64,000 nucleotides of DNA from Rosellinia necatrix (lineage: Eukaryota; Ascomycota; Sordariomycetes; Xylariales; Xylariaceae): positions 124,001 to 188,000 of the forward strand of contig JAGYVD010000011.1 in assembly GCA_021209875.1 (NCBI GenBank), read 5' to 3'. The notes beneath the pieces are model-generated. The model was not told the DNA's origin, made no database searches, and saw only the letters and a program-made list of their open reading frames with translations. Within the stretch, counting starts at the first letter, position 1. Each line of letters begins with the position of its first letter. This document shows positions 14,901-27,367 of this stretch, piece after piece. A program made the translations under genes and the position numbers.

Positions 14901-15119
14901 TTAAACTATTTTGTTAAATAAAAAAAATAAAGTTATAAATTTAATTAATAAATATTAAAAAAACAGCTATAACATAATAAAAAACTTATTAAAAAATATT
15001 AAAACTAATACAGCTTACAACTAAAAATAAAAGCTAGTTTAAAAAAAAAAAGCGATTTTATTAAAATATATAATAAAATTGCTAAAGTTAGCAAAAGCTT
15101 AAAATTTAACGCAGCACTT

Positions 15120-15294
15120 TAATACGCGCTAACAAAAAAATCGCTTATATAAGCGCTACAGCCTTACCTATAGTATAGCAAAGCTATACACTTTACTATT
15201 TAAAACTAGCCCTAATAAATAGGCCCTGGCCTACGCACTTAGCTAGATCTACAAGTTAGATCAGAATAGTTAGATCTTTATCTTTTATAATACA
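15120..15294 (+). repeat. Right LTR of element D (D2)
   Basis: Same 175 bp length as D1. The start is RIP-altered (TAATACGCGC) while the end is well preserved (TATAATACA). GCTTATATAAGC lies at 15143-15154. Comparing D1 with D2 shows C-to-T and G-to-A changes scattered over both, with GGCC and AGCT blocks kept. It is followed by CTTT and then a run of eight C (15301-15308) in the flank. Confidence 0.85.
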
Positions 15295-15298
15295 CTTT

Positions 15299-18200
15299 TC
15301 ACCCCCCCCATAGTGCACCTCTCCGCTTTAAATAATATTACAGCCTTAAATAAACTTCAATTTATTTTATTAGTTTTTAAAGCATGTTTTGAAATTCATT
15401 AAAACTTTTTCTGTTTTTTAAACATGGTATAAAAAATAGAAACAATAAAAAAAAGCCTAAAAATATTATATAAACAACAGGCCAACATTAAAATTAATTA
15501 TATAATTAATAAATATAAGAGTTTAATTATATATCATATATTTTTATTATTTGTAAACATTAAAGTTTTATGTTTAAAGAAAAAAAAAGCTTGTAAAAAC
15601 TTTATAAGATTTAATTAATTACAAGACCTGGCGTAATTATTAATTTAATTAATAACCATATATACCTTTAATATATATAGGTTAATCTATATGATTATAT
15701 AATAAAAAAATAATCTATTAATAAATAAAAAACATGTTAAACTGTTTAACTATTTAGTATAAAAAAGCATAGCAAACTTGAAAAAAATGCGGTTATAAAT
15801 ATTATTTTTATATAATAACTTACTTTTATATTTATAACATTTAAAAAATAGCAAACAAATAAACTAATAATAAAGCTTTAATAACATAATATAATTAATA
15901 TATTTAAAACATTATTTAAAAAGTTAAACGTGATAAAGATTAATTACGTGATTATATAAAAAATAATTTAGTTTATTAACTATATTAAAACTAAATATAA
16001 CAAAGCTTTAATTTTTAAGTTTAAACTTGGATAAAAAATCAGAAATAAAATAATTAAACTTTATAAAAAGTTAAAGCTTGTTATATAAAAATGTAATAAC
16101 ATTAAAAAAAAGGAATATTTATATAATTGTTAACTATTTAATAAATCAGCGTAAAACTGCTGTTAATATTAAGAGTTTTATTAAAGTATTATTATAACGT
16201 TTTAAACAAACTTTAAAACATTATTTAAATATATATAACATTACAAAATAACCTAGCAACAAAAACCTTTTAAAAAAACAATTTTAAAAATTATATAACA
16301 ATTATATAAGGTAGCAAAATTAAAACTATATTTGTTTAAACCTTATTTGAAGCATTATAACAAAAAGCTGTATATATTTATATTTATATATAATATGTTT
16401 ATTATATATAATAAAATAATTACATAATTTAAATATTATTAGCTTATAAATAAATAATACTTTTAACATCATTCCGTTAAAGCTTTTATTTAAAAAAAAT
16501 ATAAACTAAAGCAAGCTAATTTTTATTTAAAATTACAAAAGAATATTCTCATTAAATCACTTGATTACATTTAGTAAAAATAAAATTATATTATTATATA
16601 AAAAATTATTATTTTAATATTAAAAAAAAAATAATTAGTTTAATTAATTTTTAAAAAATAAATACTGCTTGAAAGTATATTTTATAGCCGGCAAAAAAAA
16701 CATATATTAATAATACATATTAAGTAGAAGCTTTATAAAATGTATTAACTGCTGCTTAAATAATAAACTTTATATTAAATAATATTAAAAACTGTAACAA
16801 AAAAATTGAATAGTAAATAAATAACTTTAAACAAACTTCTAATTTTGTCTTATGAAATTTAATAAATATAAAACTATGTATTTTTATAAATAGATTTTTA
16901 ATAAATAATACCGATATAAACTTTTAGCTCAGATTTTTTATAGTATTAATAATAAAATATTAAATAAAAGAGAGCTTAAGTTTCAAAATTATTAAAAACA
17001 TGGTATATTAAAACTTTAGCAAAGATAAAAAAAGTTATTTAAAATATATTAGCAAGCAAACTATGCGCCATAATTAAGAGATTTAATAACGCAATGGCTT
17101 TAGATATAATAATTTAAAAATTCTAGCTCTATCAAACATTTTTTTAAATTTAATAATTTAATGCTTAAATATAAAATTATTATATAGGTATTTAATAAAA
17201 CTAAGTATAATATAAAAAAAACCCGGCATAATTAATATTATATTATTTTAATTGTTACAAAAAAAACAAAAGATTTTTGAAGCAAAATAAATTAATAGCG
17301 CAGATAATTTAGCAGATATATTTATAACAGAGAAGCTTAATTAAGCTTTTAAAAACATAGTATTTATAAATAAGCTTGTTGTATAAATTAAAATGTTTAT
17401 AAAATAATAATATAACTTTTTTTTATTTATATATAAAATATATAGTTGGTATTAACAATTTAATTTTTTGAAAAATTGGCCTTAGTAACATAATAGTAAT
17501 ATATATTATATTTAATTATTATATATTTTAAGTTTAATTTTTAACTAAAGTTCATAAATTTTAAAATTTATAACAAAATATTAAAAACTTTAAAGACGGC
17601 TATTTTTTTTTTGTTATTTTTTTTTTTGCATATTTTTTTTTTTTTATATAATAACAGCTACAACTTTATTTTATATATAAAAAAATATATTTATATAAAT
17701 ATTATTAAAAGCTTAACTTTTTTAAAAATAAGGTTAAATAATATTAGAGCAATATATATAATATTTAATTATCATATATGTTAAGTTTAATTTTTAATTA
17801 AAGCCAATCAATTTTAAATTTAATAGTTTATAAATAAATTAATATAATAAACTTTAAACGTTATAATTTCTTTTTAATATATAATATTAAATTAACATTT
17901 TTTAAAAGAACCGTTAAACAAAATTTTCCTTTTATATATATATAAAAAAAACTATACATAAATTCTATATTTTATTTTTAGAATTATTTATATATAACAA
18001 TAGTAAAAGATCATAAAAAATTAAAAAGGCAATTTTCTTTTTTTTTTTAACTATAATTGAAATATTATATTTTATATAAGCGCTAAACATGAAAAACAAA
18101 AGCGTTTTTTACAAACCAAAAATTTAATAATATATATTAAATAATATATTTTTATTATAAAAGCAGTTATTATGTAGGTTATTTATATTTAATAAAAAAT

Positions 18201-19282
18201 ATATAAGTTTTTAGTTTTAAATTAAAAAAGCTTAAAAATAACTTTTATTATCAACAAGCTTAGTTTAAACGTTAATAAAAATATTTAAAGCCGCTATTTA
18301 CAATATAATATTGTATAAAAAAAACCAGTAATAATATTTTAAATGTTTATTATATAAAAAAACCTTTTAATAAAAGCAATAAAATTTATAAATAATTATT
18401 TATAAAAATAATTTAAAAAGTTATATATATTAATATATAAAAACTAGATTAAAGCTTAATAAAGAAAAGTTTTTATAAAAAAGCGATAAACTTTTATTCA
18501 TTTATTATTTTTTATATAAATACAGTTTATAAACTATGAACTGTTTTTTATTAAAAAAAGAACAAAATAAAAATAAATAAAAAAAGCAGCGGAACCAGCT
18601 GTAAAACAGCAGCAGATATTATTATTATTATTATTATAGCTGCTGCAGCAGCAGCAAAAAAAAAGTATTATTTTAAAATTAAGAAATATATTACATAAAA
18701 ACAGCTGCCATAAAAAATAACATATTAAATAAATGTTAATATATATATATATATATAAATATATTATATAAAATATTAGCAAAAATATAACCATTATATA
18801 AACATATATATATAAACGAACTATATATATAAACAGACCAAAAAAAAAAACTTAGACAACTAGGCTAAAATTTATACTATAAGCAAACTAAGAAATAAAA
18901 AATAATTATATTAATATATAAAAAGAAAACAAAAACATGAAAATAAATATAATCACATGCAGCAATTATATAACATATAAATAACAAGCTTTTATTTTAT
19001 ATAAAACTTAAACATAGTTGTATAATATAAAAAACTAGCTACTACTATATAAACTATAAACATGTTATTTTAATATAACATTAAAAACTAGCTATTATTA
19101 TATGAAAATTAACTTATGTGTTGTAATATTTAATAAAAATATCGGTGGTTATAATATAATATTTAACTAAATTATTTTTATATAGTAAAAAAAAAGAATT
19201 ATTATTATACATAATATAAACAACCTGTGGCTGCATAAAATAATTATAATATTTAATAAAAATAACGTATAGCTAAATTAGA
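15299..19282. other. AT-rich sequence between D and C, no gene seen
   Basis: The right flank of element D. The first 60 bases are less AT-rich (poly-C run, then GTGCACCTC), and the rest is A/T-dominated. It contains an internal direct repeat (17485-17828) and a trinucleotide-rich patch near 18600-18655 (AGC and TTA units) resembling those inside elements H and C, which suggests decayed retrotransposon coding sequence. No LTR pair was found. Confidence 0.45.
17485..17828. repeat. Pair of about 85 bp direct repeats
   Basis: The segments near 17485-17568 and 17745-17828 align over about 85 bases, sharing ATATTTAATTAT and TTAAGTTTAATTTTTAA. They are separated by about 175 bases containing long T runs. 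They could be the remains of a short LTR pair or a local duplication. No target-site duplication was found. Confidence 0.5.
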
Positions 19283-19529
19283 CGTTACAGCAGTGTGGAA
19301 CAGCTTAGTAATTAAGCCAGGAATCCCTATTTTAGGGATTTTTTAAGCAAAACATGCATATATATAAAGTGTAGTTCTGATGCTGCATTTGCAAGCGTTA
19401 CGCGCGTAAAACAAACACAATTTTAAAAATCTTTTTTTCTTACATGATTAATATATATAAATACTTATAGTTTATAATATTAAATAAAAGCGTTTGCAGA
19501 AATTTAATTATTTATATTAAATATTTTTA
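19283..19529 (+). repeat. LTR C1
   Basis: Aligns with 34352-34597 throughout, most clearly over the block containing CAAGCGTTACGCGCG. At 19322-19340 it holds a perfect hairpin (AATCCCTA, 3-base loop, TAGGGATT) followed by a T run. The hairpin is lost by transitions in C2. It is GC-richer than its surroundings. Confidence 0.7.
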
Positions 19530-21436
19530 ATAATGAATAAATTCTGTTATAAATTCATTTATATTTTTAATAAAATTATAAGCTTAGTTTATTGTTAAAC
19601 TAGTGCTTTTTTTAAAACATATAATCTTTTTGATTTTAAAATATAAAATCGTTTTTTTAAATTTTTATATAATTATTATTATTTATTTTAATTTAATTGA
19701 TTATATTTTAGTTATAAAGCTTTAATTTTGCTACAGCTTTTAAAATAAGCATTATATTATTTTTGTTTTTGTAATAATAGCTTTAATGATAATAATTGAA
19801 GCAGATATTCTATAAAAATTATTTATAATTTAAATTATTAATATATTTATTAAAAATATTATTTTGAAAAAAAATATGCGAATATTTATTAATTTTAAGA
19901 ATAAAATTTAATATATAATTTAAATTTGTTTTTATATAATTAACGGAAAAGTTAGCTGCAGTATATTTTGAATAAATAAAAAAACATAATATATATAAAA
20001 TATATATATAAAAACTATATATGAAGATTTTAATTATAAAAACTTTTTAATTTTTAATATTTTTAAATTTATTATTTAAAAGATTATTATAAAGCTTTTG
20101 AATATACGAATAAAATATTTTAGTTAGTTTTAAAATCAAGCCTATTTTTAATAACATTATATATCTATATATAAATAAATGAATAAAACAGTTAATATTA
20201 TATATATAAAAACTATTATTAATATAAATATTAAAATTTTCATTTTATATTTAAAAACTTAATTTTTATTTTATATAATATAATTTTCCTTGTGATATTT
20301 TTTTTATATTATTATTTAATAAAAATATTTAATAATTTTTATAAAAGGGTTTAAAAGCAAAATTAAAATAATAATACAACATAAAAAATAAAAACAAATA
20401 AATTAACAGGCAGTAATTTTAACGCTTTTTAATAAAAATAAAATATTTATAAATAAAGTTTTTCTAGCGGCAGTAAATGTATATATAACGTTTAATTAAA
20501 AACGTTAATAATTTATTATATTAATTAAATATACGCTATTAAAAAAAATTAAGTTTATTTTAATAAAATATAAGAAAAGTTTTTAGGTTATAATTTATAT
20601 ATATAAGCTTAAAAATAAAGAAAATAGGTTTAAAATATTTATAAGTTTAACAGGCTTATAAATATAAAGCGGATTTTTAGCTAGTATAACAGCATATTAA
20701 ATTAATTAAGTTTAAAAAACTTGTTAAAATAATTTAGCCGGCTAAAAAAGTTATAAAGGCTTATTTTTAAATAAAACTAAAAATGTTTTTGTTTGAGCTT
20801 TTTAAGCTTTATGAGAAGTTTCAGTTTATAATTAATAAAATTTAAACTTAGATAATAAAAATGAAAAAAATTAAAAAATAGTAGCTTTATATATATTATC
20901 ACAATTTATATAATAAAATGATTTATTTAAATTAAAAAAATTAATAAAAAAACATAATAATTTAAACAATATAACAAATTTTAACAATAAAAAATAAAGC
21001 TATTTTAATATTAATATAACTTTTATTATAATAAATTTAATTTTTTTAACGAAAATTACTAATGATTTAAAAATATTTTTTATTGTTACATTTAAAGAAT
21101 ATATTTTAATAAACAGTATATTAATTAATAACTATAAAACATTATTTTTAATTAATAATAACAAACTATGAAAGCTTGAATTTTTTATTTTTATTAAAAA
21201 GAAAAATATAGTTTATATAAATATTTAATAATTTTTTATTTTAAATATAAGCAGAAAAATTGTTTAAAAAATATTATTTAGCTTTATGAAGAATTTATTA
21301 ATAAAGATACGATTTATTAATATTATATTAAGAAAAAACTTTTAAATAAACATTGTCTTAAAAGGTTGTTTATTTAAAAAAAAATTTAATATCAAAGTTT
21401 TAATTATTTATTACGTTTTAAAAATATAATAGGCTA

Positions 21437-21683
21437 TGCCTGAAAGTACACTTATCAGAGTAGCAAATAAAGTCTATTTTCTAGCTAAGTAACAGAAGTT
21501 ATAAACAGTGTGTATATAGCTTGTAAGACGCAGTTTTATAAAGCTGGTCAGTTCTAGTTATGTTAGTCCAGGTTTAGTTGTTAGTTTATAAGCTATTTAG
21601 CAATTATTTAGGATAGGGGTATATAATAGTTTGCCTGTATTGGCCTGTGCGCTAATACTTTTTTATAAGCACTGCCCCTGACA
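21437..21683 (-). mobile_element. Solo LTR-like repeat, family G, copy G1
   Basis: 247 bp, reading TGCCTGAAAG...CCTGACA on the plus strand (TGTCAGGGGCAG...GGCA on the minus). It aligns end to end with 54956-55202. Both copies are preceded by AGGCTA, so the true left edge may lie a few bases further out (AGGCTATGCCT is itself an inverted repeat). It is much less AT-rich than its host. No flanking duplication was found. Confidence 0.65.
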
Positions 21684-24600
21684 AAAAAAATTAAAAATTA
21701 ATATTTTAAGGACTTAATTTATAGAATATTATAACTTAGTCTTTTTTAAATATAAACTTAATTTTTAATATTTAAATAAAAACTTTATATTAAATATAAA
21801 AAATATATTATAAATAATTTTTAAAAATATTATTAAATTAATTATACTTAATTAAGTTTAATACAGTTTAGCTAAGAAGCAATGTTAAAACATTTTTAAG
21901 ATAAAAAGAAAGTTTTAAAGATTTTTAATATAAATAATTAAAACCTTTAAAAATTTGTATTTTATAAGCATTAATATATATAATTCCAAATATATAAATT
22001 AATAAAATCTTATATATTAAATATAAAATATATGTTATTATATATACAAGATAATAAATATTAAGGCAATTTATAAATAAAAACGCTTTTTAACTTTTTT
22101 AAAAAATAAAATATAATTTAATTGATGATTAAATAAGATATAATAAATAAAACTAAGCATTAATTATTAAAAAAAAATATATTAAGTAAAGTTAGATCTA
22201 TTCTTTAATAAATAAAACTATCACATATGTTTTCTTGAAAATTAAATAATTTATATATTAAATAACAAAATATAATAAGCTTATAATTTATATTATTGAA
22301 AATAATTTAAATGTTTTTAAAATAATTCATAAAGATAAACCTTAATATAAGCTTTTTTTATTTTCTATTAAAAAGCTTGTTCAAAATATTAAACAAGCTA
22401 GAAAACAAAAAGTTAATAATATAAATATATTTTGTTATAAAGCTGTTTTATTATTAAAACTATAGCTAAAAATAGTTTGAACGGCTATTTAATTATAAAA
22501 TAAAAGTTTTTTTGCGTTTTAAAACTTTTATAGGTTTTATTATATATTTAAACGGTAATTAATATAATATTATTAATAATATAACCTAGCTTAAATAAAA
22601 ACGTTAATAAATAATTTATAACTAGATTAAAACAAAATATATATTTAATAAAACAAAAAAACTTGCTATTAAACAGCAGCAAATATATAAAATTAAAAAG
22701 TAAGCTTATATTAAATTTTTATTTAAATATAAAATAATTAATTTATATTACTTATAAATGTTTTAATTATCTAAAATAATTAGCAATAAAAATATTAAAT
22801 TTAATTAAAAACTTTTTCTTTTCTCAAAGCAGAAAAAACTAGCTATTAAAAATAAACAAGCAGCAATAAAACAACTAAATATTTTAAATCTAAATAATAA
22901 ACAGCAGCTAAAAATCAATAATATATAAAAGCTTAGGATATATTATATATAGTTTTTAAAAATATAAAAAATATTCTAAATATTTTTATTTATAGATTAG
23001 TTAATTAAAATAATAAATATAAATTAAAAGTAAATATGCTAGTAAAATAGAATTTAAACTAAAAAGTAGCTTTTAAATATAGCAGCAAAAACTTATTATT
23101 TTAAAAATAATTTTTACACTAAAAATAGTTTTCATAAAAAGCTTTAAAAATAAAACAATTATAATATATAAAAAAAATAATTATTTATAACGGTTTAAAA
23201 ACATTATAAATGTTATAATAGTAAAAACGCTGATTATTAAACAAACAAGCAAAATATTAACTCAAATAAGTTAAAAAAGCTATAAAAAGCAAAAAAAAAC
23301 TAAAATAAAACGTAAATATATATATAAAATATTTTTATTTGCTAGCAGATTAAGCCACAGAACTAAATATAAAACATTAAATAAAAAACTAAAAAATAAT
23401 ACAAAAAATTAAATATTTATTATAATAATATCTGTAAAACTAAAAATTAATGTATTAAAAATTTATATTTGAAACATCTTTTTCAAAACTGATAAAACCT
23501 TTATATTTTAAAAATTATAAATATAAAAGATTATACATTATATTTATAGCTATTGTATAATAATATAAAACTAATGAATTAAAAACTAGGTTAAAAAATT
23601 AAATATATTAAAATAATTTTATTAAAAACATTTTTGTAAAATAAAAAAAGCTTAAAAATTATTTTTTGTAATACTTTTTAAAGAAAAAACATATACAAAA
23701 TGCTTGTTATATAAAAAAGAAAATTATTAAAATAGTTTTGATGAAGGAAATACAAAATCAACTATTATTATTAAAATAAATATTTATATATAAGTTTAAT
23801 AAGAATCTTTCCTGAAAAGTTTATAAAATAAACCTAGTTATATAAATAAATCTATAAATAATGAATATGTTTTAATTAATATATGCTGCAACATTTTTAA
23901 TAAATTTTTTTAAAATAATAATAATAATTAATATATATTTTAATTTAAAATTAATTAATTGAATAAAATGTTAATATTTTTAAAGATTTTAAAAGTAGCA
24001 AACTTTTTATTATATATTTAATATTAAATAGTTTTAAACAGCAAAAAAAGCTATATTATTAAATAAAACTTCATATAAGTGATAAAACATTTTATTATCA
24101 CAGTATAAATTTTTTATATGTTTTAAAACGGTTTAAATAAATTATATTTAACAAAATTTATATTTATTTTATATTTTAAATTATAAAATATTTGTTTGGT
24201 TTCATATAAACAATTTTTAGTTATATATAAAAAAGAATAAAAATTAGCTAAAAAATTATTAGCAATATTTAAAAAGCTAATATGCTTAAAAACAAAAAAT
24301 ATTATATAATTTTAAAAATTAAAATAATTTATAACTAGATAAAAAATAATTATATTAACATATAATTAATATATTAAAAAATTATAGTTTAATTTAATTT
24401 ATTTAATAAAGTTGAAAGTTTAAAAATATTATGTTTATATAAAATGCTGCTTAAATATATAAAACAAGCTTCAAAAGAAAATTAAAACAAATTAAAAAAT
24501 CATGAGCTTAAAGTTTTATATAATAATTATATTATAACTAAATTTAAGATTTATTATTATATTATTAATAAAATATGTTATAAATTTAAGCTGAAATTAT

Positions 24601-25984
24601 ATCAAAGCAGCTAATTAAAGAATTTATTATATATATTATATAAAGTTTTTTAAATTTATATCTTAAAAGAAAGATTTAAAAGCCCAAGCTTTATTAATTA
24701 TAAAAATATATTATTAAAAATAAAATCAAAATAAAACCTGTTTTATATAAATATATTATATTTTTATATAAAAATGCCATTTTTTAAAAAGCTATTAAAG
24801 AAAATATCATTGTAATTTTTATAATAAAAGCTAAAATTACAGCCATAAATTATATAGCTTGAAAAACGATAGTTTAAAACAGCCTTTAAAAAATTTTATT
24901 TTAAACTTAAAAAAATAATAAATAATTGGTTTAAATAATATTTAAATAATTTATTTAACAATTATTAAGCATAAAAAAATTCTTATGAAGTTTAAACATA
25001 TAAAAATATAAAATATATCATTTGAATAAAAATATTAAAAAAGGTTGTTGATAACAAAATATTTTTTTATAAATTAAATATTAGCAAATAGTTTTATAAA
25101 AAACTTCATATAAAGATTGTTTCAACATTTCAAAGTGTTATTTAATTGCAATAATTTATATTATATTATAAAAAAAATTAATAAAGTATCAATTTAAATG
25201 TTTGATAATTAATTAAAAACATTAAAAATATGAAAATATTAATCGTTTTTTAGTTTTACGCGATTTTTAAAAAAGCGTTTTTTTTTAATTTTAATTTTCA
25301 ATAGAATTTTTTAAACTATTAAAATTTTTAAATACAATAAAAAAATATTTTAAAATTAAATTATAGCATGTTTTTAAATAACGCTTAAAAATATAAGCTA
25401 TATAATAAAAGCAAGCTAAAAAACTATAATAAAATAAAACAAAAAATATAAAAAAACAACGTATGAAAAAATAACCAGCTCTAAAAATATAAGCCTTAAA
25501 AGCAGCCAAAAATATTTAAAAAAAAATTAAAATGTATAAAATTAAACGTTTTTAAAACTATAGTGTTTTATTATTTTATCAAAATATTAAAAATTTAATA
25601 TAATAAAATTTTGAAGTTTAAAATAATTTATTTTAAGTAAATTAATAATTAATAAAAGCTTATAGTAATTATTTATTATAGCGTTAATAATAAAACAAAA
25701 AAATATAAGAGAATGTTTAGCTATTAATTAAACATATAAAAAACTAATTTTATAATATTAATCAGATGTTAATTAATCAATTAAAATTTAAAATATAATA
25801 TAAACTAAAAACTATATTTATATTTAAACATATAACGTTAATATTAATTGTTATATTTAACAGCTTTATAAAATAATTTGTTTAATTAATTAATATATAT
25901 AAAATTAATACAGCTTAAATAAAACATTTTTTAGATAATCTTTAATTGTTTTAAACATAAATAAATAAAACAAAAATCAGCGTT

Positions 25985-26395
25985 AAAAGCAGCAGCAGCA
26001 GCATGATCTGCTATCTAATATTTTAAATTAAAAACAGCAGGCGAAAGCAGTATATATAATTATATAAAATTTATTAACCGTAGTTAAATAGTATTAATGC
26101 TAATAAAGCTTTAAAAAAGTTAAAACTATATATTTTTAATATTTAAACTTAAATATAATTTAAATAAGTTTTATAAAAACAAAATTAAAAAACATATAAT
26201 TAATATAAATGAAGGTATTTTTTTAATTTTATAAATTATATTTAAATTAATGATAAAGAAATAAAAAGAAATTTTAAAAATATTATTTATAATAATATAA
26301 GCTGGAAAAATAATAAAAACAGTAGAACTAGCGTTAATAGCAGCAGCATTAATAAAAATAACAGCAGCAGTAATAAAAGCAGCAGCAGCAGCATA
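25985..26395. repeat. AGC trinucleotide clusters in element C
   Basis: Runs of four or five AGC units with scattered AAC, AGT and TAA units at 25987-26003 and 26338-26393. Similar clusters lie in H at 51955-52130 and, on the opposite strand, in H' near 38200-38320. They are either simple-sequence tracts or the remains of homopolymeric amino-acid coding. Confidence 0.6.
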
Positions 26396-27128
26396 AATAT
26401 TAGTTTAATTAGAATAAAAATGACGTTAATAATTATTTATAATAATTATTAATAATTCAAAAATATATCAATAAATAAATGATATTAAGAAGATATAAAT
26501 AAAAAATAATATAATTAATAACTATAATATATAAACAATTATAAAAATATTTATATATTAATATAATTATGATAAAACTTTAAAATTATGGTTTTAATAA
26601 ATATAAACAATAAACTTATTAAAAAATAAAAACATGTTTTAAAATAATAAAAAAACTATATTTTATATTAATATAGTAAAAGTGTAATAAAATATATAAG
26701 CAAAAAATTATATTTAGCTTTTATATTTAAACTTGAAAACAAATAAAAAAACATTAAAAATAAAAACTAACTATTAATTTATATTTAAATAACTAATAAA
26801 TTATTAATTATATTTAAACATTAATAAAGAAATATTATCTCTAATTAAAATGTAGAAAAATAATATAATTAAAAATATATATTTAAAAAAAAATATTTTT
26901 TAAACGCGCTGGTACAGCTAAAAACAAGTTATTTATAGCTTTAAAAAAAAAGCTGCGCCATATAATTTTATTATTATTTATTAGTATATATAAATAAACA
27001 AATTATATTAATAAAACACGCGTATTATTAAAACATAAACTAATTAATATATGAAAAAATATTTAAAAAAAACCTCTTTTCAATAAAAAAATATAAAAAA
27101 TAATTAAAAAATTAAAAAGAGTTATAGA

Positions 27129-27367
27129 TGGCTGGTCCTTCCTGTAGCGTGCGTGGCATGCGTAGGACATCTGTACACCTGTTGCTAACTAGTGCATATA
27201 AACCAGCTGTAGCGCATAGACTAGACCTACCCTACATTTGCATTTAGCCAGAACTCTCATAGGCTAATTTTTTTTATTTATTTTTTTAATTTTTTATTTA
27301 TAGATTTTTTATATAATATATCATTTGTTATTAAAACGTTAATTTTTTATTTATAACTAGTGCAACA
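27129..27367 (-). repeat. Left LTR of element A (A1)
   Basis: Minus-strand reading starts TGTTGCACTAG and ends GGACCAGCCA. Its first 130 plus-strand bases are nearly unmutated (for example GTGCGTGGCATGCG), while the rest is AT-converted. It aligns over its full length with 34075-34312 and with the reverse complement of 43026-43263. Confidence 0.85.

Larger units (their letters stand above)
1446..15294 (+). mobile_element. Full-length LTR retrotransposon D, carrying nested B1 and E
   Basis: Two direct 175 bp LTRs (1446-1620 and 15120-15294) bound the element, and CTTT lies immediately outside both ends (1442-1445 and 15295-15298), a likely 4 bp target-site duplication. Removing the nested solo LTR B1 and element E leaves about 7.36 kb, a normal size for a Ty3- or Copia-type element. 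A second copy at 60499-64000 aligns from the left LTR onward and lacks B1. Its part from about 63420 matches 12450-12990, which proves that sequence on both sides of E belongs to one element. The internal region is shredded by transitions and no protein domain survives, so the superfamily is unknown. The plus orientation is only a working convention. Confidence 0.8.
19530..27128 (+). pseudogene. Destroyed internal region of probable element C
   Basis: 7.6 kb of A-rich sequence after C1, interrupted by solo LTR G1. There is no recognisable coding. Clusters of AGC units at 25987-26003 and 26338-26393 are the only compositional feature and may be relics of a Ser-, Gln- or Ala-rich protein segment. 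The assignment depends on C being one element. Confidence 0.4.

Noticed and set aside
15301..15308. Run of eight C as a functional motif
   Set aside because: Single occurrence next to D2, no partner or structure. Likely leftover flank sequence.
18534..18794. 86-codon minus-strand frame
   Set aside because: Created by TA, TTA and GCA simple-sequence tracts (poly-Cys and poly-Asn runs). No protein-like composition.
25291..25509. 72-codon minus-strand frame in element C
   Set aside because: Phe/Tyr/Cys-rich low complexity without start context or a family match.
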